From Bacteroidia bacterium (lineage in GTDB: Bacteria; Bacteroidota; Bacteroidia; B-17B0; Aurantibacillaceae), in NCBI GenBank assembly GCA_014378485.1, contig JACMNO010000050.1, positions 1-48,786 on the forward strand: 48,786 bases of DNA. The letters run 5' to 3'. The position numbers and the translations under genes are program-made. This document shows, piece after piece, positions 1-8,810 of this stretch. The notes beneath the pieces were generated by a model. The model was given only the letters and a program-made list of their open reading frames with translations, did not search any database and was not told where the DNA came from. Numbering within the stretch: the first letter of the stretch is position 1; each line of letters begins with the position of its first letter.

Positions 1-126
1 AAACATTTTACAATACAAAACGAAGGCACAAAAAATTAAACAACTTAACAATTTTAGAATACCATAAATTAATTAATAATAACCTAAAAAATGCAGCTTA
101 AACGTTAACTGATTTTTGTCCCCTTT

Positions 127-423
127 TCATTTGGAATTCCAGTTCCATAAGACGCTAAACCATTGCCTTCGTTTTTTACTTAAAGCAATTTTCAATACAA
201 ACGTATTATTAATTTTTTCAATGTAAGCGCCAACGGCAAAGGTTCTGTATCGCAATGTTGACAATGTTTTTTGTGTTTTTCCCTGCAATACAAATGTTCT
301 AAAAAGAGCCATAAGGTTATAGGCAATCACCACAAAAGTTACGGCAGCTTTGGTTGCATAAAAATCTTTCGAAGTAAAACTATCAAAACCAAAGTCATAA
401 ATTAATTTTTTGATTGTATATTT
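127..423 (-). pseudogene. IS1380-family transposase remnant (C-terminal end only)
   Basis: The minus-strand frame is open from about 459 down to 127 and reads like the last ~100 residues of IS1380-family transposases, with landmarks YDFGFDSF, AYNLMALFR, KTLSTLRYRTF and KKRRQWFSVLW. The match continues upstream of the first possible GTG start (333) to about 423, so this is the tail of a larger protein rather than a complete small gene. The DDE catalytic part is missing, because a stop codon lies at 460-462 and a terminator follows at once. I see no terminal inverted repeats in bases 1-126. The family call is from memory of the C-terminal motif; the truncation is seen directly. Confidence 0.75.
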
Positions 424-446
424 TGAAACAAGTTCAGAATGACAAA

Positions 447-482
447 CAAAAGGAGCGACTCAATTGAATCGCTCCTTTTTTT
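447..482. terminator. Bidirectional rho-independent terminator
   Basis: An 8-bp perfect stem (AGGAGCGA at 451-458 paired with TCGCTCCT at 469-476) encloses a 10-base loop. It is flanked by A-rich sequence on the left and a run of T on the right, so it can work in both directions. It lies about 70 bases beyond the stop of the M16 protease gene and probably ends that transcript. Confidence 0.8.
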
Positions 483-553
483 CTGCACCATGAATAAAAA
501 TCATTTTAAATCACAAAGATCTGCGCTATCAATGTTCCTTTATATAATTTAAA

Positions 554-3508
554 CTAGTATCCAAACACATCCTTCAATGTAAGGTACTTTACCGTACCAT
601 ATTTCTCTAAAGTTTTAATGTCCAATAGGTCTTTTTTTCCTAATACTAAAATTGATGCTGGTTTGTTTTTAATCTTCTCATCCTGAAATTTTTTCACATC
701 ATCATAAGTCATAGTTGCTACCCGGGCATAGATGTCTTTCCTGATATCTGTTTTCAATCCAAATTTCTCGGCGTTGAGATAATCAAATAAAATATCCGCT
801 TTATTGATACGTTCAGTTCTAATATTCTGTAGTATAGCTTCTTTAGCTGCACCAAAAGAAATATCAGATTTAGGAATATTATTCAATAAGTTCATCATTC
901 CAGCCATTGCTTCCGGAAGTTTATCTGCCTGTGAACCTATGTATGAAAAATTATAAAAAGGTAATTTAGGATCTTTCGGTCCTCTATAAGTTGAATAACA
1001 GGAATAGGCCAGCGCTTTTGATTCTCGTAGATCTTGAAATACAACTGAACTCATGCCTCCACCAAAATATTCATTGTACATATTAATCATCGGAGCATTT
1101 TTAGCGTCGTACATATCGCCTGTCGTTAATATAACAATCTCTGCTTGCTTCATGTCATAATCAACTACATAAACTGTATTATTAAATACCAGTGGTGTAA
1201 ATACAGTTTCGGCAGGCACAGGTTTTAATCCTCCTGCTGGGATTTTATGAGTGGTATTTAATGATTGTTTTACATCTCCTACTAATTTAGGCCCATAGTA
1301 TAGTATTTTATGCTGGTAAGTCATCAAGGATTTTATTTTTTCTGCTATCTGTGCTGGCTGTAGTTTATTCAGTTCATCCTCTGTCAAAATATGAGTTACA
1401 GGGTTAGCAGCTCCATACTTCGCGTAATTCACCATCATCTTCTGAAGGATCGTTCCTTTTTGCTGTTTCGCATCGCTGCGTTTTTTTAAAATGTCTGATA
1501 CAAGATTTTTTAGGATAGCCTCATCAATTTTTGGATCAACAAATAAGTCTTCAAATAAACGAGTTGCTTTTTCGAAATTTTCATTCAATCCTGTTAAGCT
1601 TACCCAGGTTTGATTATCCGAATTAAACACATTAAAAGAACAACCCAGTTTATAGAATTCCTGCTGAACTTCGGCCGGAGTCATTTTACTTGTTCCCAGG
1701 TATGGAATATAATCAATGGCCACAGGCAATAATTTATCATTATTGGTTCCCATATCAAACGCGTAATAAAGGTCAAACAATTGATTCTCGGTATTCTGAC
1801 TATATAACAACGGAATGTTTGCATTCATGGTTGTTTTCATCAAGTCCTTATCATAATCAATAAATTTTGGCTGCATATCTGCTGTTTTAGCAGTTAAAAT
1901 ATTTTTCACAAAAGGCGACTGATCTTCCCTGTTTACCTCTACTGGTGTGATCTGTGGCTTTTCAACTTTCTGAATATTTTTGTCTTCGCCAATACGTTTG
2001 TAAACAACTACATAATTATTCTGGCTATAATTTGCTTTGGCGAAATCAATAACCTCCTGCTTAGTAATCTTTGACATGCGCTCCACCATATTGACGGACT
2101 GTTGCCATTTGGTATCATTAACAAAAGCATCAACAAAAGCCATTGCACGTGATTGATTATTTTCCAGTTCCTTTGTTTTTTGCAATTTTAAATCAGTAAT
2201 AACAGCACTCATTAACCAGTCAGGAAATTCGCCTTTTTTAAGTAATTCAAGCTGGTCCAATAATAACTTCTCAACTTCCTCCAAGGTCTGGCCTTCCTTT
2301 GGTTCAGCAAATAAAATATGAGTGGAATAATCTTTTAAAACATATGCAAAACCTCCGCTGTTTAATACTTTTTGCTGCTGATTCAGGTTCAGGTCTAACA
2401 AGCCTGCTCTTCCGTTCACTAAAAGCAGATTGGTCAGTGTGATCATGTCTGCATCTTTTGTGCCTGTTCCGTTAAAACGCCATGCCATCGCTAAATTAGC
2501 GGCATCAGGCCCTATAATCTCTTTCACTATTTTCTGAGTAATAGGGGCTTCTTTCTCAAAAGTATAAGGCGTTACCGCTTTTGAAGCCATTGCACCAAAA
2601 TTCTTTTCAATCAATTTTATCGTTTTATCAGGATCAAAATCTCCGCTTAAACATATTGCCATATTATTTGGGACATAATTGGCATTGAAATATTTCATGA
2701 TCTCCTTCATAGAAGGATTTTTTAAATGATCAATTGTTCCAATGGTCGTTTGTTTCCCGTAAGTATGATTTGTAAATAAGCCGGCAAAAACAGCTTCCCA
2801 TAATTTACTATTATCACTGTCAAGGCCTCTGTTTTTTTCTTCATAAACAGCTTCAAGTTCGGTGTGAAACAAACGCAATACAGGTTTGCGGTAACGTTCC
2901 GCCTCTATTTTTAACCAATTTTCTAATTGATTAGAAGGGATGTCGTTCACATAAACAGTTTGGTCAAAGGAAGTAAAAGCATTTGTTCCTTGGCCACCAA
3001 TACCCGCCAGCATTTTATCATATTCATTGGCGATTGCATATTTTGCGGCTACTCCCGAAATACTGTCAATCTGGTGGTAGATTTTTTTTCGTTGGCCTTC
3101 ATCTTTTGTCTGCCGATAAGTTTCATAAAGGTTTTCAATCTTTGTTAATTCCATCGATTCTTTCGCAAAATCTTTTGTGCCGAATTTATCCGTGCCTTTA
3201 AACACCATATGCTCCAGGTAATGCGCTAAACCGGTTGCACTTGCAGGATCATTTTTACTTCCTGCTCTTACCGCTATATACGTTTGTATACGTGGTGCAT
3301 TTTTATAAACGCTCATGTAAACCTTTAAGCCGTTTTTCAAAGTATAGATTCTGGCTTTAAAGGGGTCGTTTAAAGCGTACTCAAAATTAAGAGAAGGAAC
3401 CGGAGAACCGTCTTTAGCACTTGGCTTAGAAGTTGGTTTTGTTTGAGCGTTAGTATGTGCTGTAACAAACACCAAGGCTAGAGGTAAAAAAAATTTTAAT
3501 TGAATCAT
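554..3508 (-). CDS. M16 family zinc metalloprotease (pitrilysin/insulinase type), exported
   Basis: A 984-residue protein with an N-terminal signal peptide (hydrophobic stretch ending near AHTNAQ, residues 1-22). The inverted zinc motif HYLEH is at residues 96-100, and a downstream ELEAVYEEKN segment supplies the likely third zinc ligand. The length fits the two-chamber form of the family (four M16 domains); the C-terminal half keeps the fold but not the HxxEH motif, as usual for inactive partner domains. Family members degrade peptides inside a closed chamber; here the signal peptide implies the periplasm or cell surface. It starts at ATG 3508, and 100 bp separate it from the upstream receptor gene on the same strand. 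The substrate cannot be told. Confidence 0.93.
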   Translation of the reverse strand: MIQLKFFLPLALVFVTAHTNAQTKPTSKPSAKDGSPVPSLNFEYALNDPFKARIYTLKNGLKVYMSVYKNAPRIQTYIAVRAGSKNDPASATGLAHYLEHMVFKGTDKFGTKDFAKESMELTKIENLYETYRQTKDEGQRKKIYHQIDSISGVAAKYAIANEYDKMLAGIGGQGTNAFTSFDQTVYVNDIPSNQLENWLKIEAERYRKPVLRLFHTELEAVYEEKNRGLDSDNSKLWEAVFAGLFTNHTYGKQTTIGTIDHLKNPSMKEIMKYFNANYVPNNMAICLSGDFDPDKTIKLIEKNFGAMASKAVTPYTFEKEAPITQKIVKEIIGPDAANLAMAWRFNGTGTKDADMITLTNLLLVNGRAGLLDLNLNQQQKVLNSGGFAYVLKDYSTHILFAEPKEGQTLEEVEKLLLDQLELLKKGEFPDWLMSAVITDLKLQKTKELENNQSRAMAFVDAFVNDTKWQQSVNMVERMSKITKQEVIDFAKANYSQNNYVVVYKRIGEDKNIQKVEKPQITPVEVNREDQSPFVKNILTAKTADMQPKFIDYDKDLMKTTMNANIPLLYSQNTENQLFDLYYAFDMGTNNDKLLPVAIDYIPYLGTSKMTPAEVQQEFYKLGCSFNVFNSDNQTWVSLTGLNENFEKATRLFEDLFVDPKIDEAILKNLVSDILKKRSDAKQQKGTILQKMMVNYAKYGAANPVTHILTEDELNKLQPAQIAEKIKSLMTYQHKILYYGPKLVGDVKQSLNTTHKIPAGGLKPVPAETVFTPLVFNNTVYVVDYDMKQAEIVILTTGDMYDAKNAPMINMYNEYFGGGMSSVVFQDLRESKALAYSCYSTYRGPKDPKLPFYNFSYIGSQADKLPEAMAGMMNLLNNIPKSDISFGAAKEAILQNIRTERINKADILFDYLNAEKFGLKTDIRKDIYARVATMTYDDVKKFQDEKIKNKPASILVLGKKDLLDIKTLEKYGTVKYLTLKDVFGY

Positions 3509-3608
3509 ATTAATATATTATCTAACGAATGTAATTAAAAATGCTGTGTCTTAGCTAACCGTCTATCACTAAAAATACAACTCAAGAAGCGTTTTTGCGA
3601 GATTACGT

Positions 3609-6125
3609 TTATTTAAAATCCAACCCATCCTGGTTTCCTTCCTGCCCACCCATGCCTTTCATTTGCTTACCACGTTTAAAGATAGACGCGTCCATTTTTC
3701 CAAACAAGTAAGTGACTGTTAATCTTACGTAACGTGACTCACGGCGGCGTGACAAGTCCTGAATGTAATAAGGAGTTTCATAATGAGTTCCCATTCTACG
3801 GCTGTTAAATACATCGCTCAGGGTCGCATTAAAGATCCATTTGGTGCCGATCATCTTGTTCAAAGAAATATCCATGGAATATATCTCATTAGCTACTCCT
3901 AATAATAAAATTTTTGGCGATTCATAATTTCCATTTAATTGCAAAGTAAAATTTTTCGGAAATTTATAAGAAAGAGTGGTCTTGGCATTCCAGGCATATC
4001 CTTCCGCTTTCACTTCCGGTTCTGTTTGTACCACTTTACCTTTGATGTAAATATAGTAAGCATTTGCATTAACGGTCCAGTCAAGATTTTTAAAGAATGT
4101 CCATTTGAACGTATGTTCTAATCCATAACGTACCGCATTATTTCCATTAATAGTGGTATTCACTAATACATTTGTTTTGAGGGGATCAGGGTCAGGATAA
4201 GCCACGTCTGTGATCGGTTGCTCTTCATAACGTAAATAGCCGGATGCAAGGTAACTTCCTTTAGAGAATATTTTATTATAATTTAACTCCCCAATATTTT
4301 TAAACTCCGGCTTTAACTGTGGATTTCCAATACGATAATTCTGCTTGTCGGCAAACATCACAAATGGCATCAACTGGAAAAAGTTAGGGCGGTTTATTTT
4401 TCTACTGAAATTTAACTGTACTTCATTATTTCCTTTGAATTTTTTGGAAAAGTAAATTCCCGGAAATAAAGATTTTAAAATATCATCTGAGGTGGTTGGA
4501 TAATTGTATGAGAATTTCTGATTCTTATCCGTGATCGTTCCTGCATAATAGGATTGTTCGAAACGCAATCCGGCCTGGTAACCAATGCCCCAAAACAATT
4601 TATCATTGTAGTTCACATAAGCAGCATTGATCATATCATCAATCATATAACGGTTACTCATTATGGTATCTTTTACATAACTATCTTCGTTTCCATTTGC
4701 CCTGGAAGTGTTATTAGCGCTAACCGAATTTTTATAATAAGCTTTAATTCCAGCTTCAAATTTACGGGTATCAGAAATTGGGTTCACATAATCCATTTGA
4801 AATACATATTGATTGGCAGTAGTGGAGCCCACATTTTTCTGATAAGAATTTGGAATGTCGAATAAATATGGATTTAACCGTGTGCTTGTAGTAAATAAAT
4901 AACCGTTTTTTGAAGTCGTGTAATTGTAATTTACATCAAAAGTTAATTCCTTCCCTATTTTTGGAAACGTTTTTTTATACAACAACTGAGCATTATAATT
5001 TTGGAATACTGCTTTCTGATTGTTGACCTGTTCTCCAAACACCCGTTGAGTAGCAGAGCTATCCAATATTTCATACGATTGGTTATCTGTCGTTTTAAAC
5101 TGGCCTCCTACCACCATACCATTTAAAGTGATGGTATTTCTGTTGTCGATGTAATAATCAATTCCTAATCTGCCAAAGTTAAACACATTCATCATTTGGA
5201 CTTTATTTTCCTGATTGAAATAACCTACTGTTTTGCCGCTATCTAACTGTGTACGTTTTGTAAAACCGGTTGTCGTATTAATTCCCTGGTTATATGAATA
5301 CATTAAAGACGTATTCCATTTTCCCTGTTTTAGATTGATATTGGCCATTCCTCCATATCGATCGCCGGTTCCAACATAAGCCATAAGCATACCGTTATAC
5401 CCAGGCTTTGTGTTTCTTTTCATCACCACATTTAAAATACCACCTGTGGCACTTGCGTCATATTTTACAGAAGGATTAGTAATGATCTCTACACGATCGA
5501 TCTGATCAGCCGGAATTTGCTGAAGCGTTAATGTGGTTGGCCTTCCATCAACAAAGATTGTTGGTGACTGGTTACGCAACTGCACATTGCCATCGGCATC
5601 CACAGTTAAACCAGGAATATTCTTCATCACATCCACACCGGTTCCTCCTTTAACAGATAAATCTTTTTCTACATTATATGTTCTTTTATCTATCGACAGC
5701 ACAACGGCGCTTTTCTCAGCCACTACATCTACTTCTTTTAATAATTTATCATCTACTGCAAGCTTTATATCACCCAAGTCTTGGTCAACTTTCTCAGGTG
5801 GCACGATAAATACTTTCTGTGTATAATCCTTATAACCAATAAATTTTATCCTCACCCTTACCTGCCCGAAAGAAGGTAATCCGTCAACTGCAAAATCTCC
5901 ATTTTCTTTTACCAGTGATCCACCCAGTAAACTATCCTTACTAAACCATAGCACTTGTACGGAAGCATATTCAACAGGCTTACCTGTGTTAGCATCAATA
6001 ACTTTACCATATACCCTGCCCAACTTCGGATCTTTCATGTTCTTCATGTTACCCATGCCACCTGGCATTTGGGAATAGAGAGATAAAGAGACAAAAAAAA
6101 CGAGCACTAAAAGCAGATTCTTCAT
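3609..6125 (-). CDS. Outer-membrane beta-barrel receptor (TonB-dependent-receptor-like, OMP_b-brl_3 type)
   Basis: 838 residues. A signal peptide (about 1-19, ending LYSQ) is followed by a Met/Gly-rich linker. Next comes a carboxypeptidase-regulatory-like domain (about 37-110, GRVYGKVIDANTGKPVEYA), then a plug domain with VDVMKNIPGLTVDADG and VDGRPTTL (about 140-235). The rest is a long beta-barrel rich in aromatic strands. This order matches the Bacteroidota outer-membrane family related to TonB-dependent receptors. No SusD-like partner lies next to it, so glycan uptake is not supported; the ligand is unknown. The gene is followed by the M16 protease on the same strand, so the two may be co-transcribed, but the link is only positional. 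Confidence 0.88.
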   Translation of the reverse strand: MKNLLLVLVFFVSLSLYSQMPGGMGNMKNMKDPKLGRVYGKVIDANTGKPVEYASVQVLWFSKDSLLGGSLVKENGDFAVDGLPSFGQVRVRIKFIGYKDYTQKVFIVPPEKVDQDLGDIKLAVDDKLLKEVDVVAEKSAVVLSIDKRTYNVEKDLSVKGGTGVDVMKNIPGLTVDADGNVQLRNQSPTIFVDGRPTTLTLQQIPADQIDRVEIITNPSVKYDASATGGILNVVMKRNTKPGYNGMLMAYVGTGDRYGGMANINLKQGKWNTSLMYSYNQGINTTTGFTKRTQLDSGKTVGYFNQENKVQMMNVFNFGRLGIDYYIDNRNTITLNGMVVGGQFKTTDNQSYEILDSSATQRVFGEQVNNQKAVFQNYNAQLLYKKTFPKIGKELTFDVNYNYTTSKNGYLFTTSTRLNPYLFDIPNSYQKNVGSTTANQYVFQMDYVNPISDTRKFEAGIKAYYKNSVSANNTSRANGNEDSYVKDTIMSNRYMIDDMINAAYVNYNDKLFWGIGYQAGLRFEQSYYAGTITDKNQKFSYNYPTTSDDILKSLFPGIYFSKKFKGNNEVQLNFSRKINRPNFFQLMPFVMFADKQNYRIGNPQLKPEFKNIGELNYNKIFSKGSYLASGYLRYEEQPITDVAYPDPDPLKTNVLVNTTINGNNAVRYGLEHTFKWTFFKNLDWTVNANAYYIYIKGKVVQTEPEVKAEGYAWNAKTTLSYKFPKNFTLQLNGNYESPKILLLGVANEIYSMDISLNKMIGTKWIFNATLSDVFNSRRMGTHYETPYYIQDLSRRRESRYVRLTVTYLFGKMDASIFKRGKQMKGMGGQEGNQDGLDFK

Positions 6126-6141
6126 ATTGAATTTAAATACG

Positions 6142-6149
6142 CAAATGTA
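6142..6149 (-). promoter_or_regulatory. Candidate Bacteroidota -7 element for the 3609-6125 gene
   Basis: Reads TACATTTG on the minus strand, an exact match to TAnnTTTG, 16 bases upstream of the start codon. A clear -33 TTG at the usual spacing was not found, so this rests on the -7 element alone. Confidence 0.4.
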
Positions 6150-6243
6150 TAAACATTAGATACGCGTTAATGACAAATTATATAAGCGGTATTTTAGCGT
6201 GACACGAAATTAAAACGGGAAGTAGTAACATATTTTTCTTCGC

Positions 6244-6267
6244 AAAAAACCCTCTTTCGAGGGTTTT
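6244..6267 (-). terminator. Rho-independent terminator after the small secreted protein gene
   Basis: A 9-bp perfect stem AAAACCCTC/GAGGGTTTT with a four-base loop lies seven bases past the stop codon of the 6274-6516 gene. Reading the minus strand, it ends in a run of T. Confidence 0.85.
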
Positions 6268-6273
6268 AAAATA

Positions 6274-6516
6274 CTATTCTGGTTTTTTAGCTTCTATGAT
6301 TATCTGCTCCTTTTTCTTCGGCTCTTCTTTTACTGGAGGCTGGGAACATTTAGTTTTTGTACTTTTTGAGGGCTCTGATTTAACTGCCACTCCGCTTTCG
6401 TTGATTGCTCTTTCCTGCCCTCTGCTCGGAGCAGTAGATGCTTTTTTCTTTTCAGGCTCCTGGGCATGGATCACTAATGAAGCCATCATAACGATAGATA
6501 TAAATAGTTTTTTCAT
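6274..6516 (-). CDS. Small secreted Lys/Glu/Pro-rich protein, function unknown
   Basis: 80 residues. A clear signal peptide (MKKLFISIVMMASLVIHAQ) is followed by a low-complexity tail rich in Lys, Glu, Ser and Pro, with one Cys. I recognise no domain. Three things argue that it is real: the signal peptide, an exact TAnnTTTG element upstream (6536-6543) and a strong terminator right after the stop. It therefore forms its own short transcription unit just downstream of the SPOR/TSP3 operon. An overlapping plus-strand frame is judged a shadow. Confidence 0.72.
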   Translation of the reverse strand: MKKLFISIVMMASLVIHAQEPEKKKASTAPSRGQERAINESGVAVKSEPSKSTKTKCSQPPVKEEPKKKEQIIIEAKKPE

Positions 6517-6535
6517 ATTAAATTAATTGTTAAAC

Positions 6536-6543
6536 AAAGGTAA
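6536..6543 (-). promoter_or_regulatory. Candidate -7 promoter element for the small secreted protein
   Basis: Reads TACCTTTG on the minus strand, an exact TAnnTTTG match, in the 31-bp gap between the stop of the upstream gene (6548) and the start at 6516. No TTG was found at the expected -33 spacing. Confidence 0.4.
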
Positions 6544-6547
6544 ATAA

Positions 6548-8776
6548 TTATTTCAAAAGTTCCTGTGCTTCCTGTATGGAAATAATTTCTCCTTTGAAAA
6601 CAGCGATCACAAATGCCTCCACAAATCCTTTATCTGCTAATTCCTGGCGGTATTTATCTGCTTTTGAATAATCACTGAAAGTTCCTGCGGTATACCTTAT
6701 CATTCCTGAACCCGTTCCTTGTTTTTCAATACCTTCAATGTCTTTGGTTTTTTCTTCCATATCATTGGATCCGGCCTTACGAAGTGCACCCAACTGGATT
6801 TTAAAGCTTACCAATGATTTATCGACAGAACTAAACGATTCTATTTTTGTAATATCTTCTTTCTCCTGTGTTTCCATCGTGGCACTGGTTGTGTTCATTG
6901 CAATTCGTTTTCCATCTTTATAGGCGGTAATAAAAGCATCGCCATAACCTTCTAATACCAGGTTTGCTTTTACATTTGCAGCACTTTGGATGGTTTTATA
7001 TCCCTTGGTGGCATAACGGAAGTAATTATCATCTGATTTAAGTTCTAATACAGTACCGGCATTCTTAAAAATTCCTTTAGAAATCCTGTTTTTATATGCT
7101 CCTAACTGCACACGATAAACAATGTCTCCTTTGGCAAATTCATTTTCATCAGAAGCACCCAATTCGTTTTTTGTGCCGGCAGTATTAGTGGTCGTAGAAG
7201 TGCTAGTTGAATTTGAAATAAGTTCATTTGCCTTTTTACTGGCTTCTACTAGTTTATTCACTTGTTCATCATCAAGAGTAATCAAATCGCCATTTTTAAA
7301 ATAACCTACTTTCGCATTTTTATTTCCTTCCGCTTTAAATTCATCCTTTCGTCTTACTGCATTCTGAATTTCTTTGTATGTTCCTGCGGTGTATAAGACC
7401 GTTGAATTATCTACGAGAACGGTTGATTTCACATCTCCAATACTTAACAGGTAAGCCATTTCATCATTTGGAACAGGGCCGGTATACCTTGCTAATTCAA
7501 CAGTATAGACATTATCATTTTTAGCTATATCGGAAGACGTTGCGGAAGATGAATCTTTTTTAGAATAAAAATTTTCAATGACCTCGCTTTTAACCACATT
7601 GCCACTGTCCATATAAACATTATACCAGTTTTGCCAATATTCATCAGTTAAAGCAACGCCACTCATATTTACTTCAAACCCTACCGGAGAAGTTAACTCA
7701 TCGTCTGCATGATTTGGCACTCCATCATTATCGTCATCAAGCGGACAACCACCAGCGTCAACTTTAGCTCCTTTTGGGGTGCCATGGCATTTATCATCCC
7801 AATCTTTTACACCATCTTCATCAAAGTCGCCGTTATCAATTGCCAACCAGTCAATATTATCATAATAATCATCAGGCAATGTATCAGCTTTTGATTTTCT
7901 CTTCAACACTAAATCATATTGCAATGCGAAAGATGTATAAACAAAATTATCCTTTTGTTTAGTTCCACTTCTTGTTCCTAAACTGTTATTTGTAATTCCA
8001 TCAATATAATCAGTCGTTGTGAAATAATACTGAAAGCCGATCTTAAAATCAAACCTATCAGTGATCTTCATTAATGCACCGGCACCAACCGGAAAAGCCC
8101 AAGCACGTTCCTGGTATTTACCAAAACCATCTTTATTTAATTCCCGGATATCAGATTCATAAATATAATCTCTATTTAAATTCACTGCCAGTGAAGCGGT
8201 TGGCGCACTTTCGTCTATGTTTTTTATAGAACCATCGGTCCAATAATAATACTTATTTCCATTTTTATCCAAAAGATCAGTTTTAGATAAAAACTCAAAA
8301 GAATTAACACCTATTGAAACCCATGGGCGAATGCGGCATCTATCCGGTATAAAATTTCCGAAATCATATAATAAACTTAAACCACCTGAACGTATTTCAG
8401 ATTGAAAATTTTCCTGGCGACCATCAACCCATTCATTTGCTCCCAACTTTCCAAATAAAATATTAAAATTCAGCTGCAATGGTTTAAATAAACGCTGAGA
8501 AATATTCAGGTCATATCCGATACGGGCGGTCCATGGAGCCTGATAATGTTTGGCGTAAAGGTCACCATGAAATGAGAGCATTCCAGCACCAAATGATATT
8601 TTTGGTTTGAAAACGTCTCCTAAAGAAGGTGGTTCCTGTTGTTTTTCTTTCTCTTTTTTTGCTTCGGCAAAAGTATTTAAAGTTGGAGGTGCCGCCGAAT
8701 TAGCAGAAGTGTCTGTCTGCGCTTTAACAAAAGAACAAATTAAAATAAAAAATATGCAAAATACTTTTTTAAGCAT
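6548..8776 (-). CDS. Outer-membrane beta-barrel / TSP3 / multi-SPOR-like envelope protein
   Basis: 742 residues from ATG 8776; this start gives a clean signal peptide (MLKKVFCIFFILICSFVKAQ), whereas the longer frame from 8794 would need TTG. After a Lys/Glu-rich linker comes an eight-strand-like barrel region (about 55-300), then acidic calcium-type TSP3 repeats (FDEDGVKDWDD, CPLDDDNDGVPNHADD). The C-terminal half holds three SPOR-like repeats (VYTVELARY, VYRVQLGAYK, SFKIQLGALRK). SPOR domains bind denuded peptidoglycan, so the protein could bridge outer membrane and cell wall. The barrel part is paralogous to the 10146-11420 product (shared WNDGSI/WTDGSI and RDYxYE patterns). It is the last gene of a three-gene operon. 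Confidence 0.82.
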   Translation of the reverse strand: MLKKVFCIFFILICSFVKAQTDTSANSAAPPTLNTFAEAKKEKEKQQEPPSLGDVFKPKISFGAGMLSFHGDLYAKHYQAPWTARIGYDLNISQRLFKPLQLNFNILFGKLGANEWVDGRQENFQSEIRSGGLSLLYDFGNFIPDRCRIRPWVSIGVNSFEFLSKTDLLDKNGNKYYYWTDGSIKNIDESAPTASLAVNLNRDYIYESDIRELNKDGFGKYQERAWAFPVGAGALMKITDRFDFKIGFQYYFTTTDYIDGITNNSLGTRSGTKQKDNFVYTSFALQYDLVLKRKSKADTLPDDYYDNIDWLAIDNGDFDEDGVKDWDDKCHGTPKGAKVDAGGCPLDDDNDGVPNHADDELTSPVGFEVNMSGVALTDEYWQNWYNVYMDSGNVVKSEVIENFYSKKDSSSATSSDIAKNDNVYTVELARYTGPVPNDEMAYLLSIGDVKSTVLVDNSTVLYTAGTYKEIQNAVRRKDEFKAEGNKNAKVGYFKNGDLITLDDEQVNKLVEASKKANELISNSTSTSTTTNTAGTKNELGASDENEFAKGDIVYRVQLGAYKNRISKGIFKNAGTVLELKSDDNYFRYATKGYKTIQSAANVKANLVLEGYGDAFITAYKDGKRIAMNTTSATMETQEKEDITKIESFSSVDKSLVSFKIQLGALRKAGSNDMEEKTKDIEGIEKQGTGSGMIRYTAGTFSDYSKADKYRQELADKGFVEAFVIAVFKGEIISIQEAQELLK

Positions 8777-8810
8777 TCTTATGATTGTATGCAAAATTAT
8801 AAAAAATAGC

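Noticed and set aside
1..126. Possible IS terminal inverted repeat or promoter
   Set aside because: No repeat matching another part of the window and no recognisable element; only AT-rich sequence.
3609..6125. SusC/SusD-type glycan uptake locus
   Set aside because: No SusD-like lipoprotein or glycoside hydrolase is next to either receptor.
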